Shown piece after piece: positions 34,597-43,068 of a DNA stretch of 64,000 nt. Origin of the DNA: Akkermansia muciniphila (lineage in GTDB: Bacteria; Verrucomicrobiota; Verrucomicrobiia; Verrucomicrobiales; Akkermansiaceae); the NCBI RefSeq assembly GCF_018709685.1, contig NZ_JABDHQ010000003.1, forward strand, positions 166,419 through 230,418, given 5' to 3'. The notes under the pieces were generated by a model that made no database searches, had not been told where the DNA came from, and saw nothing but the letters and a program-made list of their open reading frames with translations. Numbering within the stretch: the stretch's first letter is position 1; each line of letters begins with the position of its first letter. The translations under genes were made by a program, and so were the position numbers.

Positions 34597-36015
34597 ATGA
34601 AACGTCTCTATTTTTCCATCATCCTGGGCCTCGCTTCCGTTTTTGGCCTCAATCCCGCACGCGGAGAACAGCAGGTTCCCGCGGAACACAAGCACGAGGA
34701 CGGCACTGCCTGCACGGAGGACCATGGCCATGAAGAACACCAGCACGCGGAAGGGGAAACCTGCACCGAAGGCCACGCCCATGAGGAACACAAGCATGCG
34801 GACGGCTCCGTCTGCACGGGCGGCCATGAGCAGGAAGGCCACCAGCACAAGGAAGGGGAAGCATGCACGGGGGATCACGAACATGAAGAAGGTGAGGGGA
34901 AAGCTTCCGGCCAGCAGGGGGATATGATTCCCGTGCATGTGGATGAAAAGGCGCGCCATTCCCTGGACATGCGCTTTGAGAAGGTGACGGAAGCCCCCCA
35001 CGGCGCGGAAAAAACCCTTCACGGCCAAATGGTGATTCCTCCCCATGCGGTGACGACGTACGCCCTGCCCGCCGCAGGGCGCGTGACGTTCAACGTCAAG
35101 TCCGCCCAGAAGGTACGGAAAGGGGAACTGCTGTACACGCTGGCCTCTCCGGATATTGTGGAGATGGAAGGGAACGCCGCCCAGGCGCAGGCCGCCCTGG
35201 ACCGCGCCGCAGCGGAACTCAACACCCTCAAGGAACGCCGCTCCCAACTGGAAAAAATCGGCACGCGGAACAGTGAACTGAATACCTCCATCCAGTTCAA
35301 GGAAGCGGAAATCCACAGCCTACGGGCCACCCTGGACGCCAGCAATAATAAATTGAAGCTGGTGACGGATTCCGGAGCGCTGAAAAACAACCTCCTTTAC
35401 GTGTACGCCGCGGCGGACGGCTCCGTCCAGTCCGTGAACATGACCCAGGGCTCCTGGGGGGAACAGGGAGCCCCGGCCCTCGTCATGACCAACAAGGGGG
35501 AACTGGAATTCGCCACTACCATTTACGGGGCGGACCCCGTCCATTACGCGAAGGCCCAACTGGCCCTGACCAGCGGGAAAAACACGGAAGTGCTGAACGG
35601 CACCCTGCGGGTGGCGGACCAGGTGGACCCCGCCACGCAGTCCCGCGCCCTGTACTTCGTTCCGGACCATATGCCGGAAGGGACGCACGCCGGGCAGCTT
35701 GCCCGGCTGGACCTTTATTCCCATGACACCGCCACGGACGGCTTCATTCCCGTTCCCAACAGCGCCGTCGTCAAGGTGGGGGTGAACGACGTGGTTTTCA
35801 TCAAGGCGGCAGACGATACCTTTGTCATGAAGAAGGTGGAGACACTGCCCGCCCGGCAGGGGAAAACGCCTGTGAAGGGACTGACGCCGGGACAAACCAT
35901 CGTGACCAAGGGCGGGTATGAATTGAAATACATCCTGCCCACGGGGGATGCCGGGAGCAAGAAGGCGGCCGGGCACTTCCACGCGGACGGCCAGTTCCAC
36001 GAAGGAGAACACTGA
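34597..36015 (+). CDS. His-rich periplasmic adaptor of RND metal efflux
   Basis: A 472-residue membrane-fusion protein. I use the ATG at 34597 (MKRLYFSIILGLASVFGLNP); one at 34585 adds MLTN. After the signal peptide, residues 31-98 are four tandem 17-residue repeats, each with several His and one Cys. The adaptor core follows: the lipoyl/barrel-like halves around ALPAAGRVTFNVKSAQKV and LLYVYAAADGSVQSVNM, with a helical hairpin between them (about 190-250). The C-terminus again has HFHADGQFHEGEH. Such His-rich tails hand metal ions to the pump. It sits between the channel and pump genes, as in cus and czc operons. Confidence 0.9.
   Translation: MKRLYFSIILGLASVFGLNPARGEQQVPAEHKHEDGTACTEDHGHEEHQHAEGETCTEGHAHEEHKHADGSVCTGGHEQEGHQHKEGEACTGDHEHEEGEGKASGQQGDMIPVHVDEKARHSLDMRFEKVTEAPHGAEKTLHGQMVIPPHAVTTYALPAAGRVTFNVKSAQKVRKGELLYTLASPDIVEMEGNAAQAQAALDRAAAELNTLKERRSQLEKIGTRNSELNTSIQFKEAEIHSLRATLDASNNKLKLVTDSGALKNNLLYVYAAADGSVQSVNMTQGSWGEQGAPALVMTNKGELEFATTIYGADPVHYAKAQLALTSGKNTEVLNGTLRVADQVDPATQSRALYFVPDHMPEGTHAGQLARLDLYSHDTATDGFIPVPNSAVVKVGVNDVVFIKAADDTFVMKKVETLPARQGKTPVKGLTPGQTIVTKGGYELKYILPTGDAGSKKAAGHFHADGQFHEGEH
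34687..34890 (+). repeat. four 51-bp tandem repeats encoding His/Cys metal-binding units
   Basis: Four in-frame units of 17 residues, starting HKHEDGTACTEDHGHEE, with the pattern H-x-H-x2-G-x2-C-T-x2-H. Copies differ at several positions, so the array is older than a recent slippage. Copy-number change would keep the frame. Confidence 0.93.
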
Positions 36016-36063
36016 TGTTCAGCTGACAGTGATTAGAGAAAAGTTAATAGAAACAAGAATTCG

Positions 36064-39000
36064 ATGAATTTTCTAATTTCATTCTGTCTGAATAACAGGA
36101 TTACCGTGATTCTGCTGACGATTGCGCTGGCAATTATCAGCATTTTCGTGGTGAAGAATATTCCTGTGGATGTGTTTCCGGAACTGAAGGTTCCGCGCGT
36201 CACCATCCAGACGGAAGCCCCCGGCCTTACCGCGGAGGAAGTGGAGCAGTATATCACCATTCCCATTGAGTCCGCCATGAACGGCACCGCCGGAGTCAAG
36301 GGCGTACGCTCCTCTTCCGGCAGCGGGCTTTCCTTCGTATGGGTGGACTTTGACTGGGACAAGGATATCTACCAGGCCCGCCAGATCGTGACGGAACGCC
36401 TGGGCGCGGTCCGGGAGTCCCTGCCGGAAGGCACGTCACCGGAGCTGGCGCCCATCGTCTCCGTCACGGGGGAAATCATGCTGATCGCCCTGACGGGGGA
36501 CAAGGACACCTCCACGCTGGACATGCGGCAATTGGCGGAATACAAGCTGCGCACACGCCTGCTGGCCATCCCCGGAGTAGGACAGGTCACGGTGTTGGGC
36601 GGGCGCCTGCCTGAATACCAGGTGGTTTACGATCCCAACAAGCTCAAGCTGGCCGGAGTGGACCTTTCCAGCCTGAAAACGGCCATTGAGGAATCCCAGT
36701 CCTCCGTGCCCGCCGGGTATCTGGAGGACGTGGCCGGGCAGGAGCTCCCCATCCAGCAGGATACCCGCACCGCCAACATTGAACAGCTCAACCGCGCCCT
36801 GGTTCCGGACCACGCTTCCGGCATCCTGCGGCTTCAGGACGTGGCGGACGTCAAGATAGACGGCGCGCCGCGCCGGGGCGATGCCGGGTTCATGGGGGAA
36901 GACGCCGTGGTGCTCTCCGTGCAGAAGGTGCCGGGAGCCAATACGCTGGCTCTGACGAAGGCCGTGGACGCAGCCGTGAAGGAATTTAGCCAAAGCCAGC
37001 TTCCCAAGGGCATGAAGCTGCACACCAGCGCCTACCGCCAGGCGGATTTCATTGAAATGTCCCTGGACAACGGCACGGAAACCCTGCTCATTGCGGGGGC
37101 GGTGGTCATGATCGTCATCTTCCTGACGCTGCTGAATCTGCGCACGGCCATCATTACGCTGATTTCCATGCCTCTGTCCGTCCTGTTCGGGATGATGATG
37201 TTCCCCGTTTTCGGGCTGGCTATCAACATCATGACCCTGGGGGGCCTGGCCGTAGCCGTGGGGGACGTGGTGGACAATGCCATCATCTTTGTGGAAATAG
37301 CGTGGCGGCACCTGAACCGGAACGCCGCCCTGCCGGAAGACAAGCGCAAGAGCAAGTATGAGGTGCTGATGAAGGCCAAGGGGGAAATCGTGGGTTCCAT
37401 TTCCTTCTCTTCCGTCATCATCCTGCTGGTGTTCACGCCGGTGCTCTTTCTGTCCGGGCTGGAAGGCCAGTTCTTCCGCCCCCTGGGCATCTCCTACATG
37501 CTGGCCCTGCTCTCCTCCTTGATTGTGGCCGTCACCATCACCCCGGTGCTCTGCTACATGTGGTTCAAGAAGAGCAAAAACGCCGCCACCCTGGAAAGCG
37601 GGGACTCCTTCAGCTCCCGCCTCATCAAGCGCATTTATGCGCCCATCCTTGAGCTGTGCATGCGCTTTTCTAAGACGGTCTGCGCCATCATGGCGGCCAT
37701 CACCCTGCTGGCCCTGTGGCTGGGCTCCACCTTCGGGACGAGCTTCCTGCCCCCGTTCAACGAGGATTGCTATACGGTCTTCGTCAGCACCGTGCCCGGT
37801 ACGTCCCTGGATGAAACGGAGCGCATTTCCCGAACCGTAATGAAGGATATTGAACACATTCCGGGCGTCCTCAGCGTCACCCAGCGCACGGGACGCGCGG
37901 AAAACGACGAACACGCGGAACCCGTCAGCGCCTCCGAACTGCTTGTGCGGGTGGACTTGAAGAAGGACCAGAAAGAGCTGCGCGCCGCCATCAAGAAGTG
38001 CATTGACGGCATCCCCGGCACCAGCTCCATGATCGGCTACCCGCTGGCGCACCGCATCAGCTCCGCCCTGTCCGGCTCCAACTCGGAAATCGCCATCAAC
38101 ATTTACGGTACGGAGCTGCCCCAGCTTCGCCTGGCGGCCCAGAAGGCCAAGGAGATTCTGGCGAACATGCCGGAAGTGGCGGACGCGCGCGCCAACCGGG
38201 AGATCATGGTGGACACCATCCGCGTGCAGTACAACCAGGAAGCCCTGGCCTCCCACGGCCTGACCATGGCGAATGCCGCGGAACAGGTTTCCACGGCCAT
38301 GAACGGCCAGAAGCTGGGAGAAGTGATCAAGAACCAGGACCACTGGAACATTGTCCTGCGCATTGACCCGAAGCTGAAGACGTCCATGGAAGACATCAAG
38401 AACCTGGAACTGATCTCCCCCAATAAAAAGACCGTTCGCCTGGACGACGTGGCGCAGGTGTACCGGGAGGAGGTTTCCAACCTTATCCTGAGGGACAACA
38501 CCATGCGGAAGGCCATGATTTCCTGCAACCCCTCCCCCAATTCCAACCTGGGGGACCTGGCGAAGGCCTGCCGGGAACAATTGGACCCCGTGATGAACGC
38601 CATGGGCTGCACAGTGGACTATGACGGCACCATCAAGGCGCGGGAATCCGCCTCCGAGCGGCTTTACGTGCTGGGCGCCATCGTCATGGTGCTCATTGTG
38701 CTGCTGCTTTCCTCCGCGCTGGGGAGCGTCCGCCGCGCCATGCTGACGCTGGTGAACATTCCGCTGTGCCTGGTGGGCGGCATCGTAGCCGTCTTCCTGG
38801 CCTCCCCCGGCACGCTGTCCTCCCTGTTCGGGGACACGTACATTCCGCCCATCCTTTCCGTGGCCTCCATCGTGGGCTTCGTGACGGTCATCGGCTTTGC
38901 CATCCGCAGCGGCCTGATCCTGCTCAACAGGTACCGGGCCCTGGAGCACAAGGGGCTGGCACCGGCAGAAGCCATCCGGGAAGGTTCCCTGGAGCGCGTG

Positions 39001-39222
39001 GTTCCCATCATCATGACCTCCCTGACAACGGTGCTGGGGCTGCTCCCGCTGATCTGGGCCATTGACAAGCCGGGCGGCGAACTGCTCGGCCCGCTGGCCA
39101 TCGTCCAGTTCGGCGGCCTGGTCTCAGCCACCATCCTGAACCTGCTCATCATTCCGGCCACGGCCAAACTCTTCTCCCGCTGGATTTCCTCCCGGCGGAA
39201 AGAACTGGAAGCAACATCCTGA
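36064..39222 (+). CDS. RND efflux pump, CusA/CzcA-like
   Basis: A 1052-residue inner-membrane pump with twelve membrane helices and two large periplasmic loops. The N-terminus MNFLISFCLNNRITVILLTI and the first-loop start VFPELKVPRVTIQTEAPGLT are typical RND. The proton-relay helix contains GGLAVAVGDVVDNAIIFVEI, placing acidic residues in TM4 as in heavy-metal RND proteins. The second half begins near FSSRLIKRIYAPILELCMRF. It uses the proton gradient to move substrate from the periplasm or inner membrane to the outer-membrane channel. Strict copper-type Met residues cannot be confirmed by eye, so the metal is not assigned. It ends the operon at a strong terminator. Confidence 0.92.
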   Translation: MNFLISFCLNNRITVILLTIALAIISIFVVKNIPVDVFPELKVPRVTIQTEAPGLTAEEVEQYITIPIESAMNGTAGVKGVRSSSGSGLSFVWVDFDWDKDIYQARQIVTERLGAVRESLPEGTSPELAPIVSVTGEIMLIALTGDKDTSTLDMRQLAEYKLRTRLLAIPGVGQVTVLGGRLPEYQVVYDPNKLKLAGVDLSSLKTAIEESQSSVPAGYLEDVAGQELPIQQDTRTANIEQLNRALVPDHASGILRLQDVADVKIDGAPRRGDAGFMGEDAVVLSVQKVPGANTLALTKAVDAAVKEFSQSQLPKGMKLHTSAYRQADFIEMSLDNGTETLLIAGAVVMIVIFLTLLNLRTAIITLISMPLSVLFGMMMFPVFGLAINIMTLGGLAVAVGDVVDNAIIFVEIAWRHLNRNAALPEDKRKSKYEVLMKAKGEIVGSISFSSVIILLVFTPVLFLSGLEGQFFRPLGISYMLALLSSLIVAVTITPVLCYMWFKKSKNAATLESGDSFSSRLIKRIYAPILELCMRFSKTVCAIMAAITLLALWLGSTFGTSFLPPFNEDCYTVFVSTVPGTSLDETERISRTVMKDIEHIPGVLSVTQRTGRAENDEHAEPVSASELLVRVDLKKDQKELRAAIKKCIDGIPGTSSMIGYPLAHRISSALSGSNSEIAINIYGTELPQLRLAAQKAKEILANMPEVADARANREIMVDTIRVQYNQEALASHGLTMANAAEQVSTAMNGQKLGEVIKNQDHWNIVLRIDPKLKTSMEDIKNLELISPNKKTVRLDDVAQVYREEVSNLILRDNTMRKAMISCNPSPNSNLGDLAKACREQLDPVMNAMGCTVDYDGTIKARESASERLYVLGAIVMVLIVLLLSSALGSVRRAMLTLVNIPLCLVGGIVAVFLASPGTLSSLFGDTYIPPILSVASIVGFVTVIGFAIRSGLILLNRYRALEHKGLAPAEAIREGSLERVVPIIMTSLTTVLGLLPLIWAIDKPGGELLGPLAIVQFGGLVSATILNLLIIPATAKLFSRWISSRRKELEATS

Positions 39223-39230
39223 TTCCAGCG

Positions 39231-39270
39231 GCGGAACCGGGGAAAGGACGAGGCCCCGGTTCCGCTTTTT
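39231..39270 (+). terminator. rho-independent terminator of the efflux operon
   Basis: GCGGAACCGGGG (39231-39242) pairs perfectly with CCCCGGTTCCGC (39254-39265), followed by TTTTT. It starts 8 bp after the pump stop codon. Confidence 0.92.
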
Positions 39271-39345
39271 ACAATAACAGACGTAACAAGTCCTTGCCTT
39301 ACGGACGGAGAAGGAGCACACATTGGGTGCTTAAGCTTCACTTTC

Positions 39346-39972
39346 ATGCCCAAACGGAAATCCACCAGAGAGCACCTGCTTAACACGGGAGCCATGATCA
39401 TCGGAGAATCCGGACTACGCGCTCTCACTGTCCGCGGCCTTTCCCTGCGCGCGGGCACCAATACGGGGAGCTTTGTCTACCACTTCGGCAACCGGGAAGC
39501 TTTTCTGACCGAACTGCTGGAACGCTGGTATGAACCGCTGTTTACCGGTGTCAGAACCCACGCGAATATCCATCTTCCGGCTTTTGAAAAGCTGGAGGCC
39601 ATCCTCGGGGACGTCATGGAGTTCCTGCTGCGCCACGGCCAGTTCATCGCCCATCTGGTGCTGGATGCCCTGGCGGGGGAGCAGGCGGCCATCCGCTTTA
39701 TATCGGGAATCCATACGCGCCACCCCCTTGTCCTGCTGGAAACCATCAGGGAAGCCCAGCAGGAAGGGTCCGTGCTCCCGGGAGCCCCCATGAACATTCT
39801 GATTTACCTGGTTTGCTGCGGAGGAGCCCCTTTCATCCTTTCCGGCCAGCTCCAGGTGCACGACCCGAAGGCCGTCCGCCCGGTGCTGGACCTGCTGGGG
39901 ACCATGCTCAATGACCCGGAAAGCGCCAGGCAGCGCATGACCTGGGCGCTCCGCGGCATCCGGCAGAGCTGA
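39346..39972 (+). CDS. TetR/AcrR-family regulator
   Basis: A 208-residue protein. The N-terminal 55 residues are a TetR helix-turn-helix: STREHLLNTGAMIIGESGLR, then LSLRAGTNTGSFVYHFGNREAFL with the usual YHF(G)NRE pattern. The C-terminal ligand domain is helical and includes Cys-Cys in YLVCCGGAPF. It is transcribed after the efflux operon and its terminator, so it has its own promoter; it is a natural candidate for controlling that operon, but many TetR proteins act elsewhere. No operator palindrome was identified. Confidence 0.88.
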   Translation: MPKRKSTREHLLNTGAMIIGESGLRALTVRGLSLRAGTNTGSFVYHFGNREAFLTELLERWYEPLFTGVRTHANIHLPAFEKLEAILGDVMEFLLRHGQFIAHLVLDALAGEQAAIRFISGIHTRHPLVLLETIREAQQEGSVLPGAPMNILIYLVCCGGAPFILSGQLQVHDPKAVRPVLDLLGTMLNDPESARQRMTWALRGIRQS

Positions 39973-40001
39973 AACCGCCTGGCAATGCCCACGGCCTTTC
40001 C

Positions 40002-40271
40002 CTACCGGCGCCAATGGGGACGATGGCGCGGCGGCGGAGGAGGGCTGTGGTGGTGATGGTGCGAGTCATAGCGGTACCTGTCCTTGTCCCGGTCATGCTG
40101 TACCGCGGCGCCGATGGCGGCTCCTGCGGCCAGCGCGCCCACTCCTATGGCGGCAGCGCCTCCGGGCGTCACGGCGCTGTTCCCGTAACTGTCCGTCGTG
40201 CAGGACGGCAGGAGGGAAAGAGCGAGCCCCGCGAGGGGAAGAAGCCAGAGGGATTTGATGGATCTGTTCAT
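40002..40271 (-). CDS. small lipoprotein with Gly/Ala and His/Pro-rich tail
   Basis: An 89-residue protein with a lipobox (LALSLLPSC) placing the lipid anchor at Cys24. A Gly/Ala stretch (AAIGVGALAAGAAIGAAV) resembles glycine-zipper segments of envelope lipoproteins, and the tail has HHHHH followed by PPPPPRHRPHWRR. His-rich tails can bind metal, and the efflux operon lies nearby, but the link is not shown. It converges with the TetR gene (29 bp). Confidence 0.75.
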   Translation of the reverse strand: MNRSIKSLWLLPLAGLALSLLPSCTTDSYGNSAVTPGGAAAIGVGALAAGAAIGAAVQHDRDKDRYRYDSHHHHHSPPPPPRHRPHWRR

Positions 40272-40457
40272 GGTCTGAAAAATGTGGTTGGTACCGGCGG
40301 CCCGGTTTACATCCAGTAAGCGCGCACGTTCCTCATTTTTTGTTTAAGCATGTCACAACCCCGCAGGAAATTCCGGCATCACCGATCCCCATGCGCGTGA
40401 ACACTCCCGAGCAGCCTTTCCAGGCTGGAACACCTTGCCCCATAGGCCTGAATACGA

Positions 40458-40493
40458 ACATACGCATGCCGCAAAGAGCAGGCATGCGTATGT
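40458..40493. terminator. 13-bp perfect hairpin downstream of the TPR gene
   Basis: ACATACGCATGCC (40458-40470) and its exact reverse complement (40481-40493) are separated by 10 nt, 44 bp beyond the end of the minus-strand TPR gene. There is no T-run on either side. Confidence 0.5.
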
Positions 40494-40536
40494 GGAAAGC
40501 GTTTATTTTCCGGTGTCCCGGAAAAGCGCGCACGGA

Positions 40537-41274
40537 TTATTTTTTCTCCGTGACGGGTTCAATGCGCACGGGGCTCTGAATATCAAACAGGCTCTTGCGC
40601 AGCAGATAGCCTCCACGCTGAAGGACGAATGCGCTGGACGGGAACTTTTCCGCAAGTTCACGGTAAAAGGCGCCGGCGGCGGCATTGTCCTTTTTGGCCC
40701 GGGCAATATCCCCCAGGCACATGGTGGCGAAGCCGGAGAACGTGGGGTCCCCCGCATCCACCACGGAACGGAACAGGCCTTCCGCCTCATCCGCCTTCCC
40801 ACGGTTCATCAGGCGGCATGCCAGAGTAACGGAAGCCTGGGCTTTCCATTCTTCCGTGGGAGCGGAATCAATAAAGGACTTCATCCGGGCTACGCCCTCG
40901 TCTTCCTTGCCGGCGTTCCACAGGGCAACCGCCTGAAGATAGGTAGCGGTAACGGCGGCGCGGGAATCGTCAAAGTCAGCCACTACCTGCTGAAGCCCCT
41001 GTTCATTCAGGGAGATTTCCCCGGTGGCGGGGGATTCCGGCATGGCGGCTACCAGGGCGGCGCCGGCTTTTCTTTCCATGGAATCCTGCATACCGTTGTA
41101 AATGATCCAGCCGGCAGCGCCAAGAACGCACAGCAGCACGACCAGGGCAACCTTGCCGTAGTGTTCATCCAAAAATTGTTCATGCTTGGCCGGTCCGACG
41201 GAAATTTCCGCAAACGCGCTTCCATCACCCATGGGCATGTTGTCCATAGCCCGTTTAATATCCTTGATATCCAT
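40537..41274 (-). CDS. membrane-anchored TPR protein, YfgM-like
   Basis: A 245-residue protein with a cytosolic N-terminus, one membrane segment (about residues 41-62, GKVALVVLLCVLGAAGWIIY) and TPR-like helical pairs behind it (TATYLQAVALWNAGKEDEGV, ASVTLACRLMNRGKADEAEG, TMCLGDIARAKKDNAAAGAF). The layout fits YfgM/CpoB-type ancillary envelope proteins that act beside SecYEG in other bacteria. It closes the minus-strand run bamA, coiled-coil protein, metF, TPR; the gap to metF is 53 bp. Confidence 0.7.
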   Translation of the reverse strand: MDIKDIKRAMDNMPMGDGSAFAEISVGPAKHEQFLDEHYGKVALVVLLCVLGAAGWIIYNGMQDSMERKAGAALVAAMPESPATGEISLNEQGLQQVVADFDDSRAAVTATYLQAVALWNAGKEDEGVARMKSFIDSAPTEEWKAQASVTLACRLMNRGKADEAEGLFRSVVDAGDPTFSGFATMCLGDIARAKKDNAAAGAFYRELAEKFPSSAFVLQRGGYLLRKSLFDIQSPVRIEPVTEKK

Positions 41275-41327
41275 AATATTGTTGAAGAGGTTTCTACCGT
41301 GTTGTCCAGGTCAAATCAATCAGCTTT

Positions 41328-42263
41328 TTACTTATCTTCGCCATGTTCCAGAAGCTGAAGTGAATCCTTCAGGCCCAGGTTCCTGTAGATTTCCCGGGTG
41401 GCGCGGCTCTGGTTGAGCGTATAGAAATGAATGCCAGCCACGCCGGAATCCAGCAGCTCCGCGCACTGGCTGGAGGCGTACTGGATACCTACTTCCTGAA
41501 TGGCGTCCGGATTGGAGCCGGCGCGCTTCAGCGCCTTGAGCAGCCGGGCCGGGAAACACGTGCCACCGGAGAGCTCCGCCATGCGGTTCATGCCGGAGAG
41601 GCTGGTCACGGGCATGATGCCGGCCAGAATGGGGGCCTTGATGCCGGCCAGGAGGCAGCGCTCCCGGTAGTCCAGAAAAGCGTGGTTGTCAAAAAACAGC
41701 TGGGTGCAGATGTAATCCGCCCCGGCGTCCACCTTCGCTTTCAGGAAGTCCATTTCACGCAGGCGGTTGGGAGTGGCCGGATGACCCTCCGGGAAACCTG
41801 CCACGCCTATGGCAAACCCGTCCGGGTCCGGATGGCGTCCGGATTCATTATATTCACGGATAAAAGCCACCAGGTCCGCCGCATGGCGGAAGGCGTCCGC
41901 ATCACGATTGTAATCCGCCGCGCCGCGCGGAGGGTCCCCCCGCAGGGCCAGAACAGCCCTCACCTCCGCCTGGGCGTACCGGTCCAGGATGTTCCATACT
42001 TCATCCCGGCTGTGTCCCACGCAGGTGAGGTGGGGCACCGTGGGAATGCGGGATTCATGCTGGATGCGCAGCACCACCTCGCGGGTAAGTTCCCGGGTGG
42101 AACCGCCCGCTCCATACGTTACGCTGACAAAGCTGGGGTGGTATGGCTCCAGTTCACGGATGGTCCGGTACAGGGCCGCCGCGGCCTGCTCGTTTTTAGG
42201 CGGGAAGAATTCAAAGGACAGGCTGGGGCCCGCGGCCGACTGCAATCTTTCTCTCAGATGCAC
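41328..42263 (-). CDS. metF: 5,10-methylenetetrahydrofolate reductase
   Basis: A 311-residue FAD enzyme that reduces methylene-THF to methyl-THF, the methyl donor for methionine synthesis. Visible: SFEFFPPKNEQAAAALYRTI with the catalytic Glu, SVTYGAGGSTRELTREVV, LTCVGHSRDEVWNILD, LALRGDPPRG and the FAD site ADYICTQLFFDN. Length is normal. It feeds the same methionine cycle as metK and ahcY in this window, but it is transcribed behind an envelope gene and has no separate promoter visible in the 35-bp gap. Confidence 0.96.
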   Translation of the reverse strand: MHLRERLQSAAGPSLSFEFFPPKNEQAAAALYRTIRELEPYHPSFVSVTYGAGGSTRELTREVVLRIQHESRIPTVPHLTCVGHSRDEVWNILDRYAQAEVRAVLALRGDPPRGAADYNRDADAFRHAADLVAFIREYNESGRHPDPDGFAIGVAGFPEGHPATPNRLREMDFLKAKVDAGADYICTQLFFDNHAFLDYRERCLLAGIKAPILAGIMPVTSLSGMNRMAELSGGTCFPARLLKALKRAGSNPDAIQEVGIQYASSQCAELLDSGVAGIHFYTLNQSRATREIYRNLGLKDSLQLLEHGEDK

Positions 42264-42298
42264 TTCTTTTTACTTGGCTTGGCTCTATCCGTATCCGC

Positions 42299-43048
42299 TT
42301 ACGGCTCCATGGGAATCATCACCGGCTGGGGTGCGGGAGAGGGGGCGGCGGACGGAGCCGCTCCGGCACCACCTTCTGAAGACATGTTTTCCTGCCAGCT
42401 GGCTGGCGGGACAATCACTTCATCCCCCGGCTTGATGGTTTCCTTGTCATTGTTGTCAAAAAGCGTGTTGCGCTTCACATAGGACTGGAACACCTTGCCG
42501 TCAGGATCAACCCCGTCGATAATCAGGGATACAAAAATGCTTCCGCGCCTCCGGATGCCCAGTTCCTGCCCCACTTTCAGATCGGGCTGGCCGATGGCCT
42601 GGAACAGGACCAGGTTGGCGTCACGGTAGTATTCCGTCACGCGGCCCACCTGCTCCGCATCCTTGATCTCATTGAGCCATTGCAGGCGCGGATCACCCTT
42701 TTCAATGCTCCGGCGGTCCAGCAGGGCGCGTTCCTCCTCCGCCATGGCGTGGCGCTTTTTCAAGTCTTCATTTTCCTTCTTCATCCGTTCCAGCTCAGCC
42801 GTGGCATGAGCCAGTTCCTCGCTCACCACGGGGTCCGCCACCACCACCGGCTGGGCGGCCGTGCTGGGAACCTGGGTAGGCATGGGCAGATAAGGGGTGG
42901 GGCTGGCGGGCGCCGCAGCAGGCGCGGGGGCCAGCTGCTGCTGTTGCTGGATCGCGTCCATTCTTGAGGAAATGTTCACATAGATGATCCCCAGAACGCC
43001 CAGGACCACCACCAGGAATGCCAGAATCAGAATGCGGAAGCTGCTCAT
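42299..43048 (-). CDS. membrane-anchored coiled-coil protein
   Basis: A 249-residue protein with one N-terminal membrane segment (about residues 5-24), a Pro/Ala-rich linker, a coiled coil (about residues 78-112, SEELAHATAELERMKKENED) and a compact C-terminal domain with LKVGQELGIRRRGSIFVSLI. No family recognised. It lies directly behind bamA (20 bp) and before metF (35 bp) on the same strand, so an envelope role is likely. Confidence 0.6.
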   Translation of the reverse strand: MSSFRILILAFLVVVLGVLGIIYVNISSRMDAIQQQQQLAPAPAAAPASPTPYLPMPTQVPSTAAQPVVVADPVVSEELAHATAELERMKKENEDLKKRHAMAEEERALLDRRSIEKGDPRLQWLNEIKDAEQVGRVTEYYRDANLVLFQAIGQPDLKVGQELGIRRRGSIFVSLIIDGVDPDGKVFQSYVKRNTLFDNNDKETIKPGDEVIVPPASWQENMSSEGGAGAAPSAAPSPAPQPVMIPMEP

Positions 43049-43068
43049 GTCGTCGAAGGGTAGAGAGA

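Noticed and set aside
36436..38949. Minus-strand ORF of 837 residues opposite the RND pump
   Set aside because: Shadow frame rich in His/Gln/Gly; the RND protein on the plus strand explains the sequence.
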